In this document: positions 1-5,016 of the stretch, piece by piece | Position numbering within the stretch: position 1 is the stretch's first letter | How the letters are laid out: each line of letters opens with the position of its first letter | Assembly: GCA_030616465.1 (NCBI GenBank) | Contig: JAUWXH010000190.1 | Coordinates: forward strand, 1 to 5,195 | From: Planctomycetota bacterium | Lineage (GTDB): Bacteria; Planctomycetota; Phycisphaerae; UBA1845; Fen-1342 | Length of the DNA: 5,195 nt | Reading direction: 5' to 3' | The notes under the pieces: model-generated | Told to the model about the DNA's origin: nothing | Database searches by the model: none | What the model saw: only the letters and a program-made list of their open reading frames with translations | Made by a program: the position numbers and the translations under genes

Positions 1-904
1 TCTCGTTCGCCAGATCGAGCAGGTGCAGGTCGGCTCCGCACTGAAAGACGATCTCGCCCCGGCCGCTCGGTCCGGGGCCGATCGACGGCCATTTCACGTC
101 ATAGTCCTTGAACTTGGTGACCTGTCGGCGTTTGCCGGTCTTGACGTCGTACACCCAGATGTTCTTGCGGTGGTTCGGCCCGGCGTCGGAAAAGTAATAC
201 AGCTTCTCGCCGTGCCACATCGGTCGCGAGTCCGTCCCGCCCCATTCGGTGATCTTCTTCGACGTGTGCTTGCTCAGATGGAACAGCCAGATGTCCGTCG
301 CCATCCCACCCATGTAGCGTTTCCACGTGCGGTGGTCGCGTGAGTGCGGCGTGTATGCCAGCCATTGCCCGTCCGGGCTCACCGTCCCGTTCGCCCCGTA
401 GGGGACCGGGAGCTTCTCCGGTAGCCCTCCGCTCGCCGCCACTGTGTACAACTCGGCCGCGCGCGGATAGCTGCCCATCCCACCGGCGTAAAAGACCAGC
501 CGCCCATCCGGCGTCCAATCGCACAGGACCTCCTGCGTGGGATGGTGCGTAACCCGTTGCGGCACGCCGCCGGCGACCGGCATCGTGTACAGATCGGGGT
601 TCCCATCGTAGTTGGCCATGAACGCGATCGTCTCCCCGTCCGGGCTGAAGCGCGGAGACAACTCCACGCCCGCCGGACTCGCCAGCGGCGTCGCCGTCCC
701 ACCCGCGCGCGGCACCAGCCACAGGTCATTCGCATAGGAGAATGCGATATGCGTCGCGCTCACGTCTGGATACTTCAGCATCCGCGCATGGGGTTGCACG
801 TCATCCGCCGCCGCGACCACCCCCAGCATCAGGGCCAGCCCGGCACCGGCGACCAGGAGACTCGGCGAAACACGCCCGACAATCGATCTTCCGCGTGAAA
901 GCAT
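1..904 (-). CDS. Tricorn-type protease homologue, exported, N-terminal part only
   Basis: Only the first 301 codons are present; the frame is open to the left edge. The start is ATG at 904-902, preceded at six bases by a very strong ribosome binding site, GGAAGGAGGA (911-920 on the complement). Residues 1-33 form a signal peptide: basic start, a hydrophobic stretch around 15-31, and probable cleavage after the AAA at 31-33. The mature part opens with a propeller-like stretch (KYPDVSATHIAF, 44-55; NDLWLVPRAGG, 59-69). It carries repeated PD40 signatures: SPDG at 87-90, TPDG at 131-134 and SPDG at 176-179, each followed by a hydrophobic beta strand. These match, from memory, the N-terminal six-bladed propeller of tricorn proteases (MEROPS family S41), which degrade peptides. 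Family members are about 1,000-1,100 residues long, so the second propeller, PDZ domain and Ser-His-Ser-Glu catalytic residues would lie outside the window and cannot be checked. A plain TolB/WD40-like propeller protein is the alternative. Confidence 0.85.
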   Translation of the reverse strand, partial: MLSRGRSIVGRVSPSLLVAGAGLALMLGVVAAADDVQPHARMLKYPDVSATHIAFSYANDLWLVPRAGGTATPLASPAGVELSPRFSPDGETIAFMANYDGNPDLYTMPVAGGVPQRVTHHPTQEVLCDWTPDGRLVFYAGGMGSYPRAAELYTVAASGGLPEKLPVPYGANGTVSPDGQWLAYTPHSRDHRTWKRYMGGMATDIWLFHLSKHTSKKITEWGGTDSRPMWHGEKLYYFSDAGPNHRKNIWVYDVKTGKRRQVTKFKDYDVKWPSIGPGPSGRGEIVFQCGADLHLLDLANE

Positions 905-947
905 AGGGATTCCTCCTTCCAGGGGACTTATCTGAATAGACGGCGTT

Positions 948-976
948 ATTGGAGTCTGCCGCCGCTTTCTTCGCAA
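948..976 (-). promoter_or_regulatory. Possible sigma-70-type promoter for the tricorn-like gene
   Basis: On the minus strand, TTGCGA (complement of 971-976) and TCCAAT (complement of 948-953) are separated by exactly 17 bases. Each hexamer matches consensus at four of six positions. Transcription would begin near 941 and give a leader of roughly 37 bases containing the strong ribosome binding site. Position and spacing are good, but an 8/12 match is common by chance, so this is only a candidate. Confidence 0.25.
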
Positions 977-1015
977 CTTTCACCTGGCCTCAATCGACTT
1001 ACCCCCGCAATCAGC

Positions 1016-1076
1016 GTAGCGGCCTGCGGCTCGTCCCGGTGCGCCGGGATCGGCCGATGAGCCATCGGCCGCTACA
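1016..1076. repeat. REP-like palindromic element, copy A
   Basis: This is a nested set of perfect inverted repeats in non-coding DNA. The outer arms are GTAGCGGCC (1016-1024) and its exact complement GGCCGCTAC (1067-1075). Inside lie a five-pair hairpin, CCCGG/CCGGG, with loop TGCG (1035-1048) and a nine-pair hairpin, CGGCCGATG/CATCGGCCG, with a three-base loop (1051-1071). The last hairpin shares bases with the outer right arm, so the two foldings compete. The right end shares the 11-mer CGGCCGCTACA with the element after the ATPase gene (3918-3928), and GTAGCGGCC recurs there as GTAGTGGCC (3858-3866). This points to a dispersed repeat family. Its activity or function cannot be read from the sequence. 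Confidence 0.65.
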
Positions 1077-1190
1077 TTTGGCCCGAAACCCTCCAAACAC
1101 AAACCGCACTGGTCATGCGACGTTAGAAGGCCGCGCGCCTCAGCGACTACAAGAGGGGCGGGTGGGGTGAGCGTCACTTGCGTCGGTCAC

Positions 1191-1317
1191 TTGTCATTCC
1201 GAGAAGCCCTTCGACGTTGCTCAGGGTAAACTCCGCGCCGAGGAATCTTGCCCAATCGCGCGCTTGGGCCAGGTCCCTCCGCGCGGCCGCCACTGGCGGA
1301 CGCGGTCGGGATGACAA
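1191..1317. repeat. MITE-like intergenic element with terminal inverted repeats
   Basis: The element is bounded by TTGTCATTCCG (1191-1201) and CGGGATGACAA (1307-1317). These pair over all eleven positions, ten as Watson-Crick and one as a T-G wobble. Two internal hairpins are seen: GCCCAA/TTGGGC with an eight-base loop (1250-1269), and a two-step stem CCGCG...CCGCC/GGCGG...CGCGG around the loop ACT (1279-1305). It also contains CCCTTCGACGTTGCTCAGGG (1208-1225 and flanks) and GAGGAATCT (1240-1248). From memory, the phrases TGTCATTCCGAG, GAGGAATCT and CGGGATGACA recur together in intergenic DNA of several unrelated bacterial phyla, which would make this a non-coding mobile or REP-type element. 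There is no transposase, and I could not identify a target-site duplication. Confidence 0.65.
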
Positions 1318-1470
1318 CTGAGCCTACCCACTTTCCTGACGTTCACCCGGGCGCGTGTCGTCATATGGGCGCGCGTTGCCAACTCGCCCCGACGCGATCA
1401 GGATATCGCTTCGGGGATGCCCGGCCGTTCGGGTGGGGCGGTACCGGGTGTCCCGCAGGGAGGTGCACAG

Positions 1471-2469
1471 ATGCCCAAGAGCTGGACGACCGATGAGATT
1501 CTGGAACTGGCCGGGAGTTACAAGGCCGCCTGCCTCCTCGCCGCCGCCGCCGAGCTGGACCTCTTTACCGCCCTGGCTGAAGGCCCGAAGACCGTAGAGG
1601 AAGTCGCCGCCAAGCTCCGCGCGGGCCGCCGCGGAACAAGGATCCTTCTCGACGCTCTGGCTGCCTTGCAGCTCTTGGATAAGCGCGGCGATCACTACGC
1701 GGTTCCTTCCAGCGTCGCTGCCTGCTTGGCCCGGACCGGTTCGAGCAGCGTGCTGGCGATGGCCCGGCACCAGGCCAACTGCCTCCGTCGCTGGGCCCAG
1801 TGTGCCCGCGTGGTTCGGAGTGGAAAGCCGGCCGAACACCAACCGAGCATCCGCGGTGAAGACGCCGACCAGATGGCATTCATCGGAGCGATGCATAATG
1901 TCTGCGCGCCTGTCGTCGACGAGGTGATCGCCGACATCGAACCGCTCGAGTTTACACACGTCCTCGACGTCGGCGGCGCGTCCGGCACCTGGACCATTGC
2001 GTTCCTGCGTGCTTACCCTGACGCCACCGCCACGCTGTTCGACCTGCCCCACGTCATCCCCATGGCGGAGCAGCGCGTTGCCGACGCCGGGCTGACCGAC
2101 CGCGTCGCGCTCGTCGCTGGCGACTTCTATGTCGATGCGCTGCCGAAGGGGGTCGACCTCGCGTGGGTCAGCGCGATCTGCCACCAGAACTCGCGCGAGC
2201 AGAACCGACAATTGTTTGCCGCCGTCCGCGACGCGCTAGTTTCCCGCGGGCAAATCCTCATCCGTGACATCCTCATGGACGATTCGCGCACATCTCCGGC
2301 CGCCGGAGCGCTATTCGCCATCAACATGCTGGTCGCGACCGAAGGCGGGAATGCGTACACCTTCGCCGAACTGCGGGACGACCTTCAGGCCGCCGGCTTT
2401 GCTGACCCCACGGTCCTGCGACACGACGAATGGATGAACTCGGTCATTCGTGCCGCAGCGGCTTCGTGA
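1471..2469 (+). CDS. SAM-dependent O-methyltransferase, acetylserotonin/hydroxyneurosporene family
   Basis: This 332-residue protein has the length and order of class I small-molecule O-methyltransferases (Methyltransf_2). Residues about 8-85 form an N-terminal winged-helix/dimerisation region (ILELAGSYKAACLLAAAAEL, then TVEEVAAKL and a winged-helix-like LLDALAALQLL). The Rossmann-type domain begins near 160. The SAM-binding glycine loop is LDVGGASG (165-172), the acidic residue closing the second strand is in FDLP (D191), and GDFY follows at 217-220. H238 in AICHQN falls where plant-type O-methyltransferases carry the catalytic base in an LHDW segment. The C-terminal part (GQILIRDILMDD, then FAINMLVAT) is also typical. 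I chose ATG 1471 because GGAGGT lies six bases upstream. An in-frame start at 1417 would add 18 glycine/proline-rich residues without family resemblance. The gene stands alone, so the methyl acceptor cannot be inferred from neighbours; the exact substrate is unknown. Confidence 0.85.
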   Translation: MPKSWTTDEILELAGSYKAACLLAAAAELDLFTALAEGPKTVEEVAAKLRAGRRGTRILLDALAALQLLDKRGDHYAVPSSVAACLARTGSSSVLAMARHQANCLRRWAQCARVVRSGKPAEHQPSIRGEDADQMAFIGAMHNVCAPVVDEVIADIEPLEFTHVLDVGGASGTWTIAFLRAYPDATATLFDLPHVIPMAEQRVADAGLTDRVALVAGDFYVDALPKGVDLAWVSAICHQNSREQNRQLFAAVRDALVSRGQILIRDILMDDSRTSPAAGALFAINMLVATEGGNAYTFAELRDDLQAAGFADPTVLRHDEWMNSVIRAAAAS

Positions 2470-2630
2470 CGACCGCAGCGGAGCCCACTGCTAACCGGAA
2501 CCTAACACTCTGGCCGGCCCCGGGGCAGCACCCGCAGATTCATGCTCCCCAACCGCATCCCGGGCCCTGACCGACTGTAAAAGCCTGAGAGCGCGAGGAA
2601 CCACGAACAGTCGCGGGCTTCAGTTCCCAC

Positions 2631-2644
2631 GGCGTCGCGACGCC
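2631..2644. promoter_or_regulatory. Perfect 14-bp palindrome upstream of the pilus ATPase gene
   Basis: GGCGTCGCGACGCC is a perfect palindrome with no loop, ending 32 bases before the GTG start of the ATPase gene. Its size and place would fit the binding site of a dimeric repressor or activator. One such palindrome is not very unlikely by chance in GC-rich DNA, and no second copy is seen in the window. The rest of the 207-bp gap (2470-2676) holds short palindromes (GGCCGGCC at 2512, CCCCGGGG at 2518) and a repeated CCGCAGCGG (2453 and 2473), but no clear terminator for the methyltransferase gene and no recognisable promoter. Confidence 0.25.
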
Positions 2645-2676
2645 CCCACGACCGCCTTGCAAACAGGGAGACGAGA

Positions 2677-3861
2677 GTGCTCGAACAAAGCGCTACCCGC
2701 GAAATAGGCGCTGGCCGCGTGCTTGGCTCCACCGCCGACCATTCCCATAATGGTGACATGCAACGTGAAGTCATCTCAGCCGAACTGCTGGAGCTACTGC
2801 ACACCGCCGCCGAGCGCGAAGCGTCCGATATCCATCTCGTCGCCGACTACCCGCCCGTGCTCCGCGTGCATGGGAATCTGGAGGAGATCAGCGACGAACC
2901 CTTTGACGCCGACGAGCTCGAGCGCATGCTCTGGTCGATCGTGCCCGAGCGCTTTCAGCCCCGCTTCGCCCGCCGCAAGAGCTTCGACAGCTCCCTCTCC
3001 ATCACCCACGACGGCTCGCCCTATCGCTTCCGGGCCAACGTCTACCTTGTCCACGGCACCTGGGCGGCCTGCCTACGCCACATCCCCAACAAGATCCCGA
3101 CCTTCGATTGGCTCGGCTTCCCCGAGGAGCTCGCCGAACGGCTCGTCGCGCACCCCAGCGGCCTGATCATCCTCACCGGCGTCACCGGCTCCGGCAAAAC
3201 CGCCTCACTCGCCGCCATCATCGACTACCTCCGCAAGCGCGGCAACTACCACGTCCTCACCGTCGAGGAGCCGGTCGAGTACGTGCACGAGCCCGGCGGC
3301 GGCAGCCTCGTCACCCAACGCGAGGTCGGCCGCGACGTGGACTCCTTCGCCGAGGGACTCAAGTACGGCCTGCGACAGGACCCGGACGTGATCCTAGTCG
3401 GCGAAATCCGCGATGGCGAAACCGCCCAGATGGCCATCAGCGCCGCGGAGACCGGCCACCTGATCCTCACGACCCTGCACACGCGCGACGCCAAGGGTGC
3501 CCTGACGCGGCTGGTCGATCTGTTTCCCTACGAGTCGCAGGAGGACATCCGCAAGCAGTTGGCCATGAGCCTGCGCGCCGTCGTCGCCCAGCACCTGCTG
3601 CCGTCAGCGGTCGAGGGCGAAAAACGCGTGCTCGCCCTCGAGGTGCTCCACTGCACCCAGCAGGTCCAGGCCGGCATCCGACAGGCCAAGATCGAGTCGC
3701 TCGACTCGGCGATCCAGACGGGCAAGCGTGGCGGCATGCTCACGCTCGACGAGGACCTCCAACGGCTGGTCAAGCTCGGCAGGCTCACGGTCGAAACTGC
3801 CCGCCGCTACGCCAAAGACCCCACCACAATCACCCCGCCCACCACCACCCAGGAATGGTAG
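2677..3861 (+). CDS. pilT: PilT/PilU-family type IV pilus retraction ATPase
   Basis: The product belongs to the GspE/PilT secretion ATPases, cytoplasmic hexamers that power pilus retraction or assembly. With the GTG start it has 394 residues. The N-terminal PAS-like half has EREASDIHLVADYPPVLRVHG (47-66 approx.). Walker A is GVTGSGKT (168-175) and the acidic box is TVEEPVEYVH (195-204). Walker B is DVILVGEIRDGE (237-248), followed by the His box AETGHLILTTLHT (257-269). The C-terminal stretch GIRQAKIESLDSAIQTG (333-349) lines up with the PilT AIRNLIRE region but is degenerate. There is no N1 domain or tetracysteine zinc motif as in PilB or GspE, which favours PilT/PilU. GTG 2677 has GGGAG six bases upstream. 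ATG 2758 would give 367 residues, nearer the usual length, but has no ribosome binding site. The acidic box has Glu198 where PilT usually has Asp. The tail is Thr/Pro-rich and ends in TQEW. No other pilus gene is adjacent, which is common for pilT. PilT versus PilU is not settled. Confidence 0.85.
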   Translation: MLEQSATREIGAGRVLGSTADHSHNGDMQREVISAELLELLHTAAEREASDIHLVADYPPVLRVHGNLEEISDEPFDADELERMLWSIVPERFQPRFARRKSFDSSLSITHDGSPYRFRANVYLVHGTWAACLRHIPNKIPTFDWLGFPEELAERLVAHPSGLIILTGVTGSGKTASLAAIIDYLRKRGNYHVLTVEEPVEYVHEPGGGSLVTQREVGRDVDSFAEGLKYGLRQDPDVILVGEIRDGETAQMAISAAETGHLILTTLHTRDAKGALTRLVDLFPYESQEDIRKQLAMSLRAVVAQHLLPSAVEGEKRVLALEVLHCTQQVQAGIRQAKIESLDSAIQTGKRGGMLTLDEDLQRLVKLGRLTVETARRYAKDPTTITPPTTTQEW

Positions 3862-3928
3862 TGGCCGACGGCCCATCGGCCGTTCCAGGTGGAGAATGTA
3901 CCGGCCGGTGCAGGGCCCGGCCGCTACA
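3858..3928. repeat. REP-like palindromic element, copy B (two hairpins)
   Basis: Two adjacent inverted repeats lie immediately after the ATPase gene. The first is GGCCGA/TCGGCC (3863-3868 and 3876-3881, seven-base loop), entered by GTAGTGGCC (3858-3866). The second is TGTACCGGCCGG/CCGGCCGCTACA (3897-3908 and 3917-3928), pairing at 11 of 12 positions around an eight-base loop. The element shares CGGCCGCTACA and CCATCGGCCG with the element at 1016-1076. The ATPase stop codon TAG (3859-3861) is part of the repeat. The hairpins could slow or end transcription or protect the mRNA 3' end, but there is no T-run typical of an intrinsic terminator. Confidence 0.6.
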
Positions 3929-3943
3929 CGGCCGCTTCCTGAC

Positions 3944-3970
3944 GGGCGCGGCTCGGAGCGCTCCGCGCCC
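3944..3970. repeat. Strong GC hairpin downstream of the pilus ATPase gene
   Basis: GGGCGCGG (3944-3951) pairs perfectly with CCGCGCCC (3963-3970) around an eleven-base loop. The loop region itself contains the competing palindrome GGAGCGCTCC (3955-3964), and a separate palindrome, GTCCGCGGAC, follows at 3976-3985. The position between the ATPase gene and the promoter of the next operon would suit a transcription end point. No thymine tract follows the stem, so a Rho-independent terminator cannot be claimed. Confidence 0.4.
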
Positions 3971-4013
3971 CGCTCGTCCGCGGACAAACGGCGCAGCAGC
4001 GCCACGCGCAAGC

Positions 4014-4042
4014 TTGACAGTTCCGCGCGTCCGACCAAGAAT
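4014..4042 (+). promoter_or_regulatory. Sigma-70-type promoter for the partner-switching operon
   Basis: A perfect -35 box TTGACA (4014-4019) is followed after 17 bases by AAGAAT (4037-4042), which matches the -10 consensus at four of six positions and lies in a locally A-rich patch within GC-rich DNA. Transcription would start near 4049 and give a leader of about 86 bases before ATG 4135. This is the best promoter match in the window. It suggests the STAS/kinase genes can be expressed independently of the upstream ATPase gene. Confidence 0.55.
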
Positions 4043-4076
4043 AAAGGCAAGGAATCTCGCATACGAAACGGGCAAT

Positions 4077-4100
4077 CCGGCGCGGGCAGCGTCGCGCCGG
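4077..4100 (+). promoter_or_regulatory. Leader hairpin upstream of the first STAS gene
   Basis: CCGGCGCG (4077-4084) pairs perfectly with CGCGCCGG (4093-4100) around the loop GGCAGCGT, giving an eight-pair, almost all G-C stem in the predicted 5' leader. It ends 20 bases before the ribosome binding site AGGAG (4121-4125). An overlapping palindrome, GGGCGCCC (4100-4107), could form an alternative fold. The stem might stabilise the message or affect translation. It matches no riboswitch class I know, and no T-run follows it to make it an attenuator. Confidence 0.4.
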
Positions 4101-4134
4101 GGCGCCCGGTTATTTGGTCCAGGAGACCTGTCCG

Positions 4135-4497
4135 ATGGAACAGCCCTCATCGCATCTGAAGATCAGGCGAGCCAACGGCGTGTCGGTCGTCGAGTTCGCA
4201 GACCGCAAGATCCTCGAAGAGCTTTCGATCCAGGAGATCGGCGAAGAGCTCCGTCAGTTGGTCGAATCGGAAGCGGGCATCAAGCTGCTCTTGAACTTCA
4301 AAAACGTCGATCACCTTTCCAGCGCCGCCCTGGGCATGCTCATAACCCTCAACAAGAAGATCAAAGAGCACAACGGGAAGTTGAAGCTCTCGGATATCAA
4401 TCGGCAGATCTTCGAGGTGTTCAAGATCACCCGGCTCAACCGGGTCTTCGACATCCACGAAACCTCCCAGCAGGCCCTGGCCGGTTTTCAGAGCTGA
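4135..4497 (+). CDS. STAS-domain anti-sigma-factor antagonist (RsbV/SpoIIAA-like)
   Basis: This 120-residue single-domain protein is the usual length for anti-sigma-factor antagonists. The STAS fold is visible as the opening strands LKIRRANGVSVVEFADRK (8-25), a helix at about 31-45, the strand IKLLLNFKNV (49-58) and the conserved turn HLSSAALGML (60-69). A C-terminal helix-strand region follows (LKLSDINRQIFEVFKITRLN, 83-102; FDIHETSQQAL, 105-115). In the family a serine in a DSSGLG/DSTGLG-type turn is phosphorylated by the partner kinase. Here the turn reads SSAALG, so S62 or S63 is the candidate, with the usual Asp and Gly replaced. ATG 4135 was chosen for AGGAG nine bases upstream; an in-frame TTG at 4114 is less likely. 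The kinase gene begins 42 bp downstream, so the two are probably co-transcribed. In the family model the unphosphorylated form binds the kinase and releases its target, often a sigma factor. The actual target here is unknown. Confidence 0.85.
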   Translation: MEQPSSHLKIRRANGVSVVEFADRKILEELSIQEIGEELRQLVESEAGIKLLLNFKNVDHLSSAALGMLITLNKKIKEHNGKLKLSDINRQIFEVFKITRLNRVFDIHETSQQALAGFQS

Positions 4498-4539
4498 CCG
4501 GCGGGGCGTGGGAGTGTGCGACGGCCCGACGGTACATCC

Positions 4540-5016
4540 ATGAGCGTGCCCGAAGACTTTAGCGTGGACGAAGCCAGCCTGGCCGAGCTGGTCGCCCCCA
4601 GCGACCTGCGCAGCGCCAAAGCCTCGGGAGACCGCATCCTGGCCGAGCTCGCCCGGCACAAGTACGACAGCGATACCATCTTTGCCATCAAGCTGGCCCT
4701 CGAAGAGGCCCTGGCCAACGCCATAAAGCACGGCAACCGCAACGACCCGAGTAAGCACATCGTCATCCGGTTCCACATCGGCGACGAGCACGCCGCGATC
4801 ATGGTGCGTGACGAGGGCAACGGCTTTCGTCCCAACGCCATCCCGGACCCGACCGCCAACACTAATCTCGAACGGCCGTACGGCCGTGGCATCATGCTGA
4901 TGTACGCCTACATGACCAAGGTACACTTCAACGAAGCGGGCAACGAAGTATGGATGTTGAAGGAAAACCCGACGAGACCCCCGGCGAAGTCGAAATCCCG
5001 TTCTCTGAGGCGCTGA
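4540..5016 (+). CDS. Anti-sigma-factor serine kinase, HATPase domain (RsbW/SpoIIAB-like)
   Basis: This 158-residue GHKL-fold protein is close to the usual RsbW/SpoIIAB length. The ATP-binding motifs are in order: N box ALEEALANAIKHGN (53-66, with E56 and N60), G1 box RDEGNGF (90-96, D91/G93/G95) and G2 box GRGIMLM (115-121). There is no dimerisation/phosphoacceptor helix or sensor domain, so it is not a two-component histidine kinase. By family knowledge it would phosphorylate a STAS antagonist on serine and sequester a sigma factor or another partner. The start is uncertain: ATG 4540 is the likely one but has no clear ribosome binding site, and GTG 4516 would add eight residues. Lack of a site is compatible with translational coupling to the STAS gene ending 42 bp earlier. 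The C-terminus from about residue 143 is a Pro/Lys/Arg-rich tail whose DNA also encodes, in another frame, the start of the next STAS gene. Confidence 0.85.
   Translation: MSVPEDFSVDEASLAELVAPSDLRSAKASGDRILAELARHKYDSDTIFAIKLALEEALANAIKHGNRNDPSKHIVIRFHIGDEHAAIMVRDEGNGFRPNAIPDPTANTNLERPYGRGIMLMYAYMTKVHFNEAGNEVWMLKENPTRPPAKSKSRSLRR

Larger units (their letters stand above)
905..1470. other. Divergent intergenic region between the protease and methyltransferase genes
   Basis: These 566 bp separate two divergently transcribed genes and hold no convincing coding sequence; the short open frames here lack a ribosome binding site and family resemblance. The content is a weak promoter candidate for the protease (948-976, minus strand), a cluster of perfect hairpins (1016-1076) and a separate element bounded by inverted TTGTCAT ends (1191-1317). 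The last 150 bases must carry the methyltransferase promoter, but I see no sigma-70 match there good enough to name. The ribosome binding site of that gene, GGAGGT, is at 1459-1464. Confidence 0.7.

Noticed and set aside
99..735. Minus-strand open frames of 207 and 118 codons within the protease region
   Set aside because: They are out of frame with the tricorn-like gene, which has a signal peptide, a strong ribosome binding site and propeller repeats.
1016..1317. CRISPR-like array or toxin-antitoxin locus in the divergent intergenic region
   Set aside because: The repeats are inverted, of different sequence and not regularly spaced as direct repeats, and no small gene pair with ribosome binding sites is present.
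1376..1406. TTGCCA ... GGATAT as a promoter for the methyltransferase gene
   Set aside because: The spacing needed for a reasonable -10 is 19 bases and the -10 match is poor; no better match was found, so none is annotated.
1324..2211. 295-codon open frame on the minus strand opposite the methyltransferase gene
   Set aside because: It is antisense to a gene with clear SAM-binding motifs, has low-complexity composition and no ribosome binding site, and is expected from GC-rich codon bias.
2512..2526. GGCCGGCC/CCCCGGGG palindromes as a terminator of the methyltransferase gene
   Set aside because: They have no loop and no following thymine run.
2553..2581. TGTAAA as a -10 box for the ATPase gene
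   Set aside because: There is no -35-like hexamer at 16-18 bases upstream.
3108..4562. 484-codon plus-strand open frame across the ATPase gene, the intergenic repeats and the first STAS gene
   Set aside because: It is an Arg/Pro/Ala-rich shadow frame crossing two well-supported genes and non-coding palindromes, with no recognisable domain.
4147..4926. 259-codon minus-strand open frame opposite the STAS and kinase genes
   Set aside because: It is antisense to two genes with clear motifs, with no ribosome binding site or family resemblance; a mirror of codon bias.
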